Made by a program: the position numbers and the translations under genes. Source: CAYPKG01 sp964411275 (GTDB lineage: Bacteria; Bacillota; Clostridia; Christensenellales; CAG-138). Taken from it: a stretch of 9,283 bases of DNA. Under the pieces are notes generated by a model. That model had not been told where the DNA came from, did no database searches, and saw nothing but the letters and a program-made list of their open reading frames with translations. Below, piece by piece: positions 1-6,200 of the stretch; position 1 is the stretch's first letter; every line of letters starts with the position of its first letter. The DNA lies in NCBI GenBank assembly GCA_964411275.1, contig CAYPKG010000058.1:1-9283 (forward strand), written 5' to 3'.

Positions 1-2
1 GG

Positions 3-353
3 TTAGTCCTCGTCTGTGATCGCCTCGACTTCGGCGGCGACGGATGCGAGATCAACGCACCGAGCATAAGCCCCGTCGTAGATGTAGCGTGCCGTGGCCT
101 GCGCGGCTTGGATGGTGTCCGGCTTGAAGTATTCCGGGAAGGTTACGACAACCATGCTCCAGTCGCAATCCTCCTCGTAATTGCGCGGCCCCGCCCAGGG
201 GTGGAAGTCGGTGAAGCGGCGCAAGACCTCGGCGTCACGCTCCGGCGAGAGGACAAAGCCGCCATGCGTGGCCGTCTCGTAGTAGTCGATACCTTCGGCG
301 TAGTGGTGGGCAGTCTGTGCGACTCCCCACGGCGTATTAACGATCTGTTTCAT
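3..353 (-). CDS. DUF7007-like small phage protein
   Basis: This 116-residue protein has no function I can assign. The N-terminal half has TPWG (8-11), a GI-x-Y-x-T stretch and a THGG motif near residue 30, then an EEDCDW segment near residue 60 followed by a hydrophobic strand and FPEYF. From memory this order (TPWG, HGG, EEDCDW, FPE) matches the DUF7007 family, found on phages and mobile elements; no search was possible. The start is supported by AGGAG about 10 bases upstream of the ATG. It is the last gene in the window of a leftward five-gene cluster, 69 bases after its neighbour. The stop codon lies at the window edge, so the gene is complete. The acidic C-terminus and the absence of a signal peptide suggest a soluble cytoplasmic protein. 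Confidence 0.8.
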   Translation of the reverse strand: MKQIVNTPWGVAQTAHHYAEGIDYYETATHGGFVLSPERDAEVLRRFTDFHPWAGPRNYEEDCDWSMVVVTFPEYFKPDTIQAAQATARYIYDGAYARCVDLASVAAEVEAITDED

Positions 354-422
354 ACTGTGTGTACTCCTGTTTTGTTTGGTGTTGTTGTTTTTCCGCGCCG
401 TGGCCGTCCCACGCGCGGGGTG

Positions 423-620
423 TTATCGTGCGCAGACGTAGTTAAATTCAAGGTCCTCGTCAACGCAGTACACGCATTTTGAATCGTGGAAAAATGCTTC
501 TTTTTTTCCCGATTTATTTATTTTGATGGAATCAAAAATAAGAGGATCACCGACCTCGTCAAACATTTTCGCTTTATTTTTTGCTTGTGCTTCAAATTTT
601 TTGTCTGTGTGGGTTTTCAT
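423..620 (-). CDS. Small CxxC-containing hypothetical protein
   Basis: I do not recognise this 65-residue protein. The N-terminal third is Lys/Ala rich and probably helical (residues 1-20). The C-terminal part holds a CVYC pair (Cys49, Cys52) and a third Cys at 63, which could form part of a small metal site, though a fourth ligand is not obvious (His45 is possible). An upstream in-frame ATG exists 11 codons earlier, but the ATG at 620 is preferred because AGGAGA sits 8-9 bases in front of it. The upstream gene stops 32 bases earlier, so the two are probably co-transcribed. The sequence is AT-rich compared with the late genes, and the opposite strand is open only as a shadow. Confidence 0.65.
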   Translation of the reverse strand: MKTHTDKKFEAQAKNKAKMFDEVGDPLIFDSIKINKSGKKEAFFHDSKCVYCVDEDLEFNYVCAR

Positions 621-652
621 CTTGTGTTTCTCCTGTTTTTTGATGACGGGCA

Positions 653-1045
653 TTATATTCCAGGCCGCCGGGTTTGTCCTGAACTAATTTGTTTCAATAT
701 CCAGGCACCGTGTTCCGTCAGCTCAAAGGTGTCTTCTTGATTCAAAGGACGCAGTAAGCCCTTGCCACAGAGTGTATTTATCACTGGCAGGCGACCGACA
801 AAGACACCGGATCGCCCGGTGTCCTCAAGAATGGCTCTTTCTTTCCGGGATACCGGGAGTCCGGGAGTTTTGGTGGCGGTGGTGGTGGTGGTGGTGGTGG
901 TGGTGGTGGTCTGGTTGTTCTCACGTTTTAAAAAAATATCTAAAACAAGGGATGCCAGCATAGCTGCGGCAAACACGCCGCTGATCACCACAAACCATCC
1001 GACTAAGAAGGCTTGGATCCAATCTATTGTTGGTGGTGAGTTCAT
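653..1045 (-). CDS. Membrane-anchored protein with poly-Thr linker and winged-helix-like domain
   Basis: This is a 130-residue protein with three visible parts. Residues about 10-39 form one strong hydrophobic segment, and the Lys-Arg-Glu that follows it suggests the C-terminal part is cytoplasmic. Residues 46-58 are eleven threonines followed by Ala-Thr, encoded by a run of ACC codons. Residues about 65-130 run VSRKERAILEDTG...LPVINTLCGKGLLRPL...FELTEHGAWIL, which looks like a small winged-helix fold: helix, helix, then a wing ending in the 'F-x-L-T-x-x-G' pattern common in MarR/PadR-type domains. The chosen ATG overlaps the upstream stop as ATGA and has CCGGAG just before it; a longer form starting at 1087 is possible but has no such support. 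A membrane-tethered DNA-binding protein is an inference. The number of Thr codons may vary. Confidence 0.65.
   Translation of the reverse strand: MNSPPTIDWIQAFLVGWFVVISGVFAAAMLASLVLDIFLKRENNQTTTTTTTTTTTATKTPGLPVSRKERAILEDTGRSGVFVGRLPVINTLCGKGLLRPLNQEDTFELTEHGAWILKQISSGQTRRPGI
872..910. repeat. (GGT)n / (ACC)n trinucleotide microsatellite
   Basis: Eleven uninterrupted GGT units occupy 878-910, preceded by GGT-GGC. The run lies in frame inside the leftward membrane protein gene, where it encodes the poly-Thr linker. Because the unit is three bases, slippage would change linker length without shifting the frame. Confidence 0.95.
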
Positions 1046-1221
1046 TTTTTCTCCGGTTTTTGTATCTCCACACCACAATGATCGCATTTTCCGTGCGGAA
1101 TTGTGGTGAGGCAGTGAGTTGAAAGTTCAGTTTCAGCGAAATTTTCTTCATAACACGTTGGACAAAGCAGCTGATCTGCTTCGGTGACAATCATGTAGAG
1201 GTGGTTTTTTTCTTCACACAT
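1042..1221 (-). CDS. Small zinc-ribbon protein
   Basis: This 59-residue protein carries two CxxC knuckles: Cys20-Pro-Thr-Cys23 and Cys46-Asp-His-Cys49-Gly, spaced 22 residues apart. That is the pattern of a zinc ribbon; Cys2 and Cys37 are extra. Small zinc ribbons of this type in phages are often protein- or nucleic-acid-binding accessory factors, but no specific role can be assigned. The ATG at 1221 is chosen because AAGGAG lies 7 bases upstream; another ATG five codons earlier lacks this. The start overlaps the end of the upstream zinc-finger gene by 8 bases and the stop overlaps the next start as ATGA, so the three genes look translationally coupled. Confidence 0.72.
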   Translation of the reverse strand: MCEEKNHLYMIVTEADQLLCPTCYEENFAETELSTHCLTTIPHGKCDHCGVEIQKPEKK

Positions 1222-1489
1222 GTGGTTCTCCTTCATCCTTATCAGCGTGGGCCTTTATTAGTTCCTTTAGTTTGTTTAGTTTTATGATTTGTTCAATTCG
1301 CCTGTTGACTTTCCGGTTTGCTTGTCGCTTGTTTTGGTGTGATTTGAAGTATGCACGGTCATACAGGCGTCGGCAGACCTTGCACCATGGTTGAAGTCCG
1401 TCTTTGCTGCTGGTTGATTTGTGGAAGCTGGTGAATGTCTTCCACTTTTCACACTTCCTGCATTGTTTGTGTGTAAGTTTTCGTGGCAT
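1214..1489 (-). CDS. CxxC/CxxC zinc-finger protein, endonuclease VII-like N-terminal module
   Basis: This is a 91-residue basic protein. Residues 10-39 contain CRKC, then W-x-x-F-x-x-F-H and S-x-K-D-G-L, then W-C-K-V-C. This C-x2-C-x22-C-x2-C arrangement is the zinc module often found at the start of phage recombination-endonuclease-VII-like and HNH-type proteins. The HNH catalytic part is not evident: the rest (40-91) is Lys/Arg rich and looks helical, with no clear HNH histidine set. It may be a stand-alone zinc DNA-binding protein or a shortened relative of the nuclease. AAAGGT precedes the ATG by 5 bases. It is the first gene of the leftward cluster and borders the repeat-rich non-coding region, from which it is probably transcribed. 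Confidence 0.72.
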   Translation of the reverse strand: MPRKLTHKQCRKCEKWKTFTSFHKSTSSKDGLQPWCKVCRRLYDRAYFKSHQNKRQANRKVNRRIEQIIKLNKLKELIKAHADKDEGEPHV

Positions 1490-1526
1490 GGGGTACCTTT
1501 CTGTTTAATGGTTTAATCAGGAGTTA

Positions 1527-1538
1527 ATAAAATTTTAT
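1527..1538. repeat. 12-bp AT palindrome upstream of leftward operon
   Basis: ATAAAATTTTAT is a perfect palindrome 38 bases upstream of the first gene of the leftward cluster. On the minus strand it contains TAAAAT, a possible -10 element, but no well-spaced -35 hexamer is seen. It could be an operator or part of the operon promoter. Confidence 0.3.
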
Positions 1539-1614
1539 GAATGGATACTGGGACAAAAGGTCTCAACAAGTGGGGTTTTAAGGGGTTGCCCCGGCTAAAT
1601 GCAGGGTATTATCA

Positions 1615-2109
1615 GGAGTCAAAATCCTGTAAGCGTCTATCCCTCAAGGTGTTAGGTTACTTTGAGTTGAGTGACTCCAAATGCAATGCCTATATAAGTC
1701 CTTGCTAGAGAAGCGTTTGTGAGCCCCGGCGAATCGAGTGACTCCAAATGAAAATGTCCCAGGAATAGGATTTCAAATAGTATCCTCTGATTAAGTGCTT
1801 CTGGAGTAAGGGCTTAAGGGTGCTTCAGATATATAAGACTCCAAATAAGAGGAAAAAACCTTCCGAACTCGAAAAAAAGGAAATTCGGTGAAAACTAAAA
1901 CAATGATTTGTTGGGAAGTACGTTTTTTTGAGTCACTCTATTCTTCTTATATTCTTAAAGTGTTGTCTCCCAATGGTTTTGATTATATTTTCTATTTGGA
2001 ATTCAATTATGAAGTCTTGATTATGCTATTTTGTCTATTTTTTGTTAATTTGGAGTCAAAATCTATACAATTGAACATTTTTGACTCCAAATTAACCCGG
2101 ACTCCAAGT
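1615..2109. repeat. Iteron-like GACTCCAAAT box array
   Basis: The box GACTCCAAAT or a close variant occurs at 1674-1682 (as GTGACTCCAAAT, 1671-1682), 1741-1749 (the same extended form, 1738-1749), 1837-1846, 2083-2092 and 2100-2109 (GACTCCAAGT). In the opposite orientation it is at 2048-2057, and partly at 1615-1624 (GGAGTCAAAA). The first two copies share the longer form GAGTGACTCCAAATG (1669-1683 and 1736-1750), which includes the palindrome GAGT-G-ACTC; its complement GAGTCACTC appears at 1930-1938. The boxes surround a strongly AT-rich stretch. Repeated short boxes beside AT-rich DNA are typical of iteron origins, and also of phage repressor operators. No initiator or repressor gene is in the window. 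Confidence 0.65.
2044..2096. repeat. Perfect 18-bp inverted repeat with 17-base spacer
   Basis: The left arm GTTAATTTGGAGTCAAAA (2044-2061) is exactly complementary to 2079-2096, with 17 bases between. The arms contain two head-to-head copies of the GACTCCAAAT box. As DNA this could be a paired binding site or cruciform. As RNA it would be a long hairpin, but no U-tract follows on either strand, so a terminator is unlikely. Confidence 0.85.
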
Positions 2110-2173
2110 GAACTTGCTCTATATTGTCATTGATTGGGCAAGCCCTGTGACCCCACCCCTTGGTACAATCATA

Positions 2174-2207
2174 CCGGGTGTCCGGGTGTCCTGGGTGTCC
2201 TGGGTGT
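2174..2207. repeat. Tandem CCGGGTGT / CCTGGGTGT units
   Basis: Four direct units lie head to tail: two of 8 bases (2174-2181, 2182-2189) and two of 9 bases (2190-2198, 2199-2207). Related GGTGACC-x-GGTGTCC elements follow at 2305-2320 and 2372-2387, where 14 of 16 bases agree. Their role is unknown; spaced protein-binding sites or slippage products are both possible. Confidence 0.8.
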
Positions 2208-2353
2208 CCTATTACTAAAGTGAAGGTGAGGCCTCGGGTGCCTCGGTGGCGACACATGAGTCAGGATATAACTGGCTCACTTAGTCCGCGGTAGCCTTGC
2301 CTCCGGGTGACCTGGTGTCCTTATTGAGGGGTGCGCTATCCGTGTCGCTTTGC

Positions 2354-2376
2354 CACCTGAATCAAGGGGTCAGGTG
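2354..2376. repeat. Hairpin (7-bp stem, 9-base loop)
   Basis: CACCTGA (2354-2360) pairs with TCAGGTG (2370-2376). It is the first of a run of hairpins in the non-coding region and overlaps a GGTGACC-type repeat. Confidence 0.6.
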
Positions 2377-2385
2377 ACCTTGTGT

Positions 2386-2422
2386 CCATTGATGCGGCGG
2401 GTCTCTCGTGCCGCATCAATGG
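2386..2422. repeat. Strong hairpin (13-bp perfect stem, 11-base loop)
   Basis: CCATTGATGCGGC (2386-2398) is exactly complementary to 2410-2422. No T-tract follows on the plus strand, and on the minus strand the stem is followed by mixed sequence, so it is not a classical terminator. It may be an operator dyad or part of a folded RNA. Confidence 0.8.
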
Positions 2423-2464
2423 GCGGTGGGAAGAGGGCGTCGGCTTTTGGAGCGCCGACCGCCC
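2421..2464. repeat. Nested hairpin pair
   Basis: GGGCGGT (2421-2427) can pair with ACCGCCC (2458-2464), and inside it GTCGGC (2439-2444) can pair with GCCGAC (2454-2459). The two stems share bases and are alternatives rather than one continuous helix. The outer arm also touches the preceding 13-bp hairpin. Confidence 0.45.
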
Positions 2465-2506
2465 GGCCTATGGGAACCGGGACTTTGGAGATTTTTGTTT
2501 TGAGGC

Positions 2507-2587
2507 AGCCTGTCTGTTTGACTGTCCGCCCCAGGCAGATATAACGTTGTGGGAGATAGCCTGTCTGTTTTACCGTCCACCCCCTGG
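2507..2587. repeat. Imperfect direct repeat of about 29 bp
   Basis: Two copies, 2507-2535 and 2558-2587, share AGCCTGTCTGTTT at their start, then a GTCC-x-CCCC core and a GG end. The spacing of about 51 bases is near five helical turns. The function is unknown; paired binding sites are one option. Confidence 0.7.
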
Positions 2588-2618
2588 AAGAAAGGGGTGC
2601 CTCGGTGGCAGAAAAGGG

Positions 2619-2651
2619 CGCCCCGCCGCAGCACAGGGCTGCAACGGGGCG
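2619..2651 (-). terminator. Probable intrinsic terminator after the leftward gene
   Basis: CGCCCCG (2619-2625) pairs with CGGGGCG (2645-2651), then after a 2x2 internal loop GCAGC pairs with GCTGC around a 5-base loop. On the minus strand the stem is followed by CCCTTTTC, a short T-tract. It begins about 10 bases after the stop codon of the leftward gene, the usual place for a Rho-independent terminator. A second small hairpin (AGGCC-gtta-GGCCT, 2656-2669) overlaps the stop itself. Confidence 0.5.
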
Positions 2652-2661
2652 TGTGAGGCCG

Positions 2662-3027
2662 TTAGGCCTTAGCCGGTTCATCCGCCGGCAGGAACCGGAA
2701 GCCCGGCACTCCCAGGTCCTTTATCGTGGCCCCGGGAAGGATGTTCCCGTTGACGCACGCTGTGCCGTCTTTATGGCGAATTGTCTCGCCTGCTTCATCC
2801 GTGGCCGCGTAGAGTGCGACACCTTGGATTCGGACGTTGTGTCCGAGAAGCTCTTCCGGCATCGCCGCCTTCGAGGCGACGCTGAATACGTTCGCGGTTT
2901 CCGCGTCACCGATCTGGATCGGTGTTGCAGTGCGGAACGCAATGTTGAAGAAGGGACCAAATTGCCCCTCGACTGGGATACAACCGATCACTAGTGCGTC
3001 GAATTCGTTGCTGTTAAGCGTGTACAT
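2662..3027 (-). CDS. Hypothetical phage protein, beta-rich
   Basis: I do not recognise this 121-residue protein. It begins MYTLNSNEFDALVIG and has no signal peptide or membrane segment. The middle contains several short beta-type stretches (GPFFNIAFRTA, VRIQGVALYAA) and a Gly/Asn-rich part around residues 85-98. An OB-like or other small beta-barrel fold is possible but not shown. The start is firm: GGAGG lies 5 bases before the ATG. It is transcribed leftward, alone, away from the terminase gene, and ends in a probable terminator. Its composition is GC-balanced and similar to the late genes rather than to the AT-rich left cluster. A 9-bp hairpin lies in its leader region. Confidence 0.75.
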   Translation of the reverse strand: MYTLNSNEFDALVIGCIPVEGQFGPFFNIAFRTATPIQIGDAETANVFSVASKAAMPEELLGHNVRIQGVALYAATDEAGETIRHKDGTACVNGNILPGATIKDLGVPGFRFLPADEPAKA

Positions 3028-3228
3028 TTTTTCCTCCGTTGTTTTAGGTTACGCATGGGCAACATGCCCATGCCGCCATGTGTCTTTTCAACGGCGATTG
3101 GGAAAGACAACGCAAATAATGATTCTTTCGTCGTCTCTGTGATTTCCACTAGCACCAAGATGGGTAGTAGTAGACAGGGGGGTATTATATTAAATGTTGT
3201 GTGTTAAAATTTGGGGAGGTTTTTGCTC
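3028..3228. promoter_or_regulatory. Divergent intergenic region between leftward gene and terminase
   Basis: About 200 bases separate the divergent starts. On the minus strand 3184-3189 reads TATAAT, an exact -10 hexamer, although no good -35 lies at the usual distance. On the plus strand TAAAAT at 3205-3210 resembles a -10 but would leave almost no leader before the ribosome binding site at 3213-3219. Promoters for both genes are expected here, but no exact one can be fixed. Confidence 0.4.
3053..3073. repeat. 9-bp inverted repeat in leader of leftward gene
   Basis: GCATGGGCA and TGCCCATGC are separated by only three bases. The dyad lies about 26 bases upstream of the leftward start codon, just ahead of its ribosome binding site. 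It could be an operator or an mRNA hairpin affecting translation. Confidence 0.75.
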
Positions 3229-6200
3229 TTGACTTTTGAAGCGGCTTTCCCCATACTCCCAGGCGTCATCACACCCTTACACCCTTTCACAATGGCTGAA
3301 ACTTACAAGAGACGATATGGCTTGGACTGGAGCAAGCAGGTACACGATATACAGATCGACCTGATTCTTGCAAAGAAGTGGCGTTTCGCCCCCTTCTGCC
3401 ATGGTGACCTGCTGGACCCGGGTGAACACATGCTCCGGGCGATAAGGGCTCTGTTCACCCCGGAGCAATGGACGATCAGCCCCTGGACAGAACAACACGC
3501 GCATGCTTGGGCATCCGAGGATTTTTCTGTCTGGCTTGGGGCGGCAAGCACGGGGAAAGCCCAGCCGTTGGACGAGCTAATCATGACACCTGCTGGTCCC
3601 CGGCCCATGGGAGACCTGCAGGTGGGGGACTTCGTCACAGGACTCTCCGGGGCTCCGGTCCGCATCCTCAGCACCCATGACGCAGGGGTCAAGCCAGAGT
3701 ATCGGGTGGTTGACACGGATGGTCGCGAGACCCGGTGTGCCGACGACCATTTGTGGACGGTAGAAAACCGGGCATCGCATTACTGTGTCAAAACCCTCCC
3801 CACAAAGCAGCTTATTCCTTCAAAACATATGCTGCCGCCCTTTGGTCCTGTGGAATTTCAAGACACGCAAGTGGTGCCCTTCTTGGACCCCTATTTACTG
3901 GGAGCTTTGCTCGGGGACGGCACCCTGGGGGCCGCGTCTGGTGATTCCCCGCTTTCAATCACCAGCGCCGACGAGGGGGTTCTGCGGGAAATACGTCGGG
4001 GGCTGCCATCGGGTTACGAATTGGCCTCCTTTACGACTCGCTACACGTGGCGCTTGGTCAAGCAGTCAAGAAAAAACAATGGCGAAAACGAGCTGATTCA
4101 AGCGTTTAAGTCACTGAAGCTCTGGAGTAAGCTCTCGCACGAGAAGTTTGTTCCGCGGGAATACCTTGTATCTTCTATCCCCACGCGACAGCGCCTGCTG
4201 GCCGGATTGCTGGATACGGATGGGACTATATCTTCCCGGGGTTGTATTTCTTTCACATCTGTCTCATTACAACTGGCAGAAGACGTGGTCTGGTTGGTTC
4301 GCTCTCTGGGTGGCCGGGCCTCCTTGCGAAGCAAAAGACCATGGTATTTGAAAGCTGGTGTGCGAATACAGGGACGCCAAGCCTATAACATAAGTATTTC
4401 CTTTCCAGACAGGTGTTCGAAGTTTTTATTCCCCGGGTGCCCGCATAAACGCGCCCGGCTATCATCTAAAAAATGCTTTAAGAAGGTTGGTATACGCGAC
4501 GTCCAACCCACAGGCCACTTTGTATCCATGAAGTGTATCACCGTGGACTCCCCGGACGGCTTGTATTTGACCGGCTCGTTCATGCCCACTCACAACTCGA
4601 ACGACGCAGGCGGCCTGGCGGTTCTGGACTGGATCACAGACCCTTTGGACACCTATATCGCCCTGGCATCCACCTCGGTCCCCATGCTTAAGCTTCGATC
4701 CTTTGAGTCCGTGCTGCGTTATTTCCGGATACTCAAGAAGAATCCGAAGTTCCTGATCCCCGGGAAGGAGGCCCCCTCCCAGACAGCCATCATAAATGTG
4801 AGCGCCCCCTCAGCCGAGGAAGGGGACAACCCCGAGGCGGATGCAACCTCAAAGGCCTCCATACGCGGGGTGGCCCTGGCGGATGGTGACGAGGCAAAAG
4901 CGGTGGCCCGGCTGGCGGGGGCCCATCTTCCCTGGACAGCCATCATATTGGACGAGGGGTCCGCGCTGCCTGCCGCGGCGGCCAAGGCCCGGTTTAACGC
5001 CATGGCGGGGGCGAAGCGGTTCCGGTTCCTTTCCCTGGCCAACCCCACCTCGCAGTTTGACGAGGCGACAAAATTCTGCGCCCCATCCGGCGGGTGGCTC
5101 TCCGTCACCCCCGAGGATGCTTCCTGGCGTTCGGAGCACGGGCTTGTTCTTCACCACAATGGGTTTCAATCCCCTGCGGTGCTGGAACCTGATGGGGCCT
5201 CCAAGTATCCCTTCCTCATCAACCAGACTCAAATTGACCGGATGCTCCGGGAGGTGGGTGGCAATGAGGACGATCCTATGATTTGGAGCATGGTGAAAGG
5301 GTTCCCGGCGCCTTTGGGGGAGGTAGCCTCCGTGCTTTCCGCCGCGGACCTGGATGCCTTTCACGCCCGTGAGAAAGTATTGTGGCGTGAGGGGGGCGGC
5401 TCCTCCTGGGTGGATGTGGCGGGGGTGGACCCCGCGTTTGTGGCGGAGGGGGACGGGTGTGTCATGCAGCGTGCCCGTGTGGGGATCTCAGCCGCGGGGG
5501 TGCACACCATCAAGTTCTTTCCGGAGGATCGTATCCCCATCAGGGCGTCCTCGGAGCGCCCGGGGGCTTATCAGGCGGCGGACGGGGTGATGCGGTTGTG
5601 TGCGGAGTATAACATCCCCCTGGAAAATGTGGCGGTGGATGACTCCGGGACGCAGAGTGTCTGCGACATACTGGTGGTGGAGTCGGGGCACCAGCCGATC
5701 CGGTGTAATTTCACGGCCAAGGCCACCGCGGAGCCCCGGGTTCCCGGGAAGCCTGCGCCCCAGCCCCGGTATCGAAATCTGGTGACGGAGATGTGGTATC
5801 AGACGGCCCGGCTGGTGCGGGAGGGGCAGGTTCGCGAGCTGCCCGAGGCCGCCGCGGAGCAACTATGCTCCCGGAGATATATCCGGGATTTGCGCCCCCT
5901 GGCCCTGGAGTCCAAGAAGGATTACAAGAGTCGCCGGACGGGGCAGCGCTCCCCGGACGAGGCGGACGCCCTGGTGCTGTGCTGCCGGGCCGCCTTTCTG
6001 CGGGCGAACCTGTGTCCGGGGCGACACTGGGGTCAGGGGGGCCTGTACTCCCCGGGGGTGTCTGGTGTCGGGTTCGCGGGTGCCCCCCGCGGTTCCCCCG
6101 GGGTGCCCCGGATTTCGTATGCCCAGGGCGCCCTGCCTCCCCGGTTTTCGGTCTATGCCAGCAGGGGAGCTTCCCCAAAAAGGGGCTTGACTGTGGGGGG

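Larger units (their letters stand above)
2236..2609. repeat. 15-bp direct repeat pair flanking hairpin region
   Basis: GGGTGCCTCGGTGGC occurs exactly at 2236-2250 and again at 2595-2609, bracketing about 344 bases of hairpin-rich DNA. It could be a duplicated regulatory site, the footprint of an inserted element or an attachment core. No integrase is present in the window. Confidence 0.75.
1490..2661. other. Long non-coding repeat-rich control region
   Basis: No convincing gene is present in this 1.17-kb stretch. The left half holds GACTCCAAAT boxes and a very AT-rich segment (about 1860-2100). The right half is GC-rich and holds tandem GGGTGTCC units, serial hairpins and direct repeats. It lies between the starts of the leftward accessory cluster and the end of the leftward gene at 2662-3027. 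Open frames inside it are short, low-complexity or repeat-derived. Its density of organised repeats suggests a replication origin, a multi-operator control region, a packaging site or a structured RNA; the sequence alone does not decide among these. Confidence 0.6.

Noticed and set aside
762..1109. Rightward frame with a poly-Val run
   Set aside because: The run is the GGT microsatellite read on the opposite strand of the membrane protein gene; no start signal supports it.
1615..2109. CRISPR array
   Set aside because: The boxes are only about 10 bases, irregularly spaced and in both orientations; no cas genes are present.
1888..2133. Rightward 81-residue frame with a GTG start and AAAGG upstream
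   Set aside because: It runs through the AT-rich box region and codes through both arms of the perfect inverted repeat, has low-complexity Phe/Leu/Tyr content and no recognisable domain. Kept as a remote possibility only.
2110..2661. tRNA gene
   Set aside because: Several stems occur, but no cloverleaf with a T-loop GTTCRA-type sequence and CCA-compatible acceptor could be built.
2370..2681. Leftward 103-residue frame in the hairpin region
   Set aside because: Its apparent internal repeat (TVKQTG twice) comes from the DNA direct repeat, it overlaps the terminator and the end of the real leftward gene, and there is no convincing ribosome binding site.
2605..2994. Rightward 129-residue frame opposite the leftward gene
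   Set aside because: It is antisense to 2662-3027, which has a strong GGAGG and coherent protein; the rightward frame looks like a shadow.
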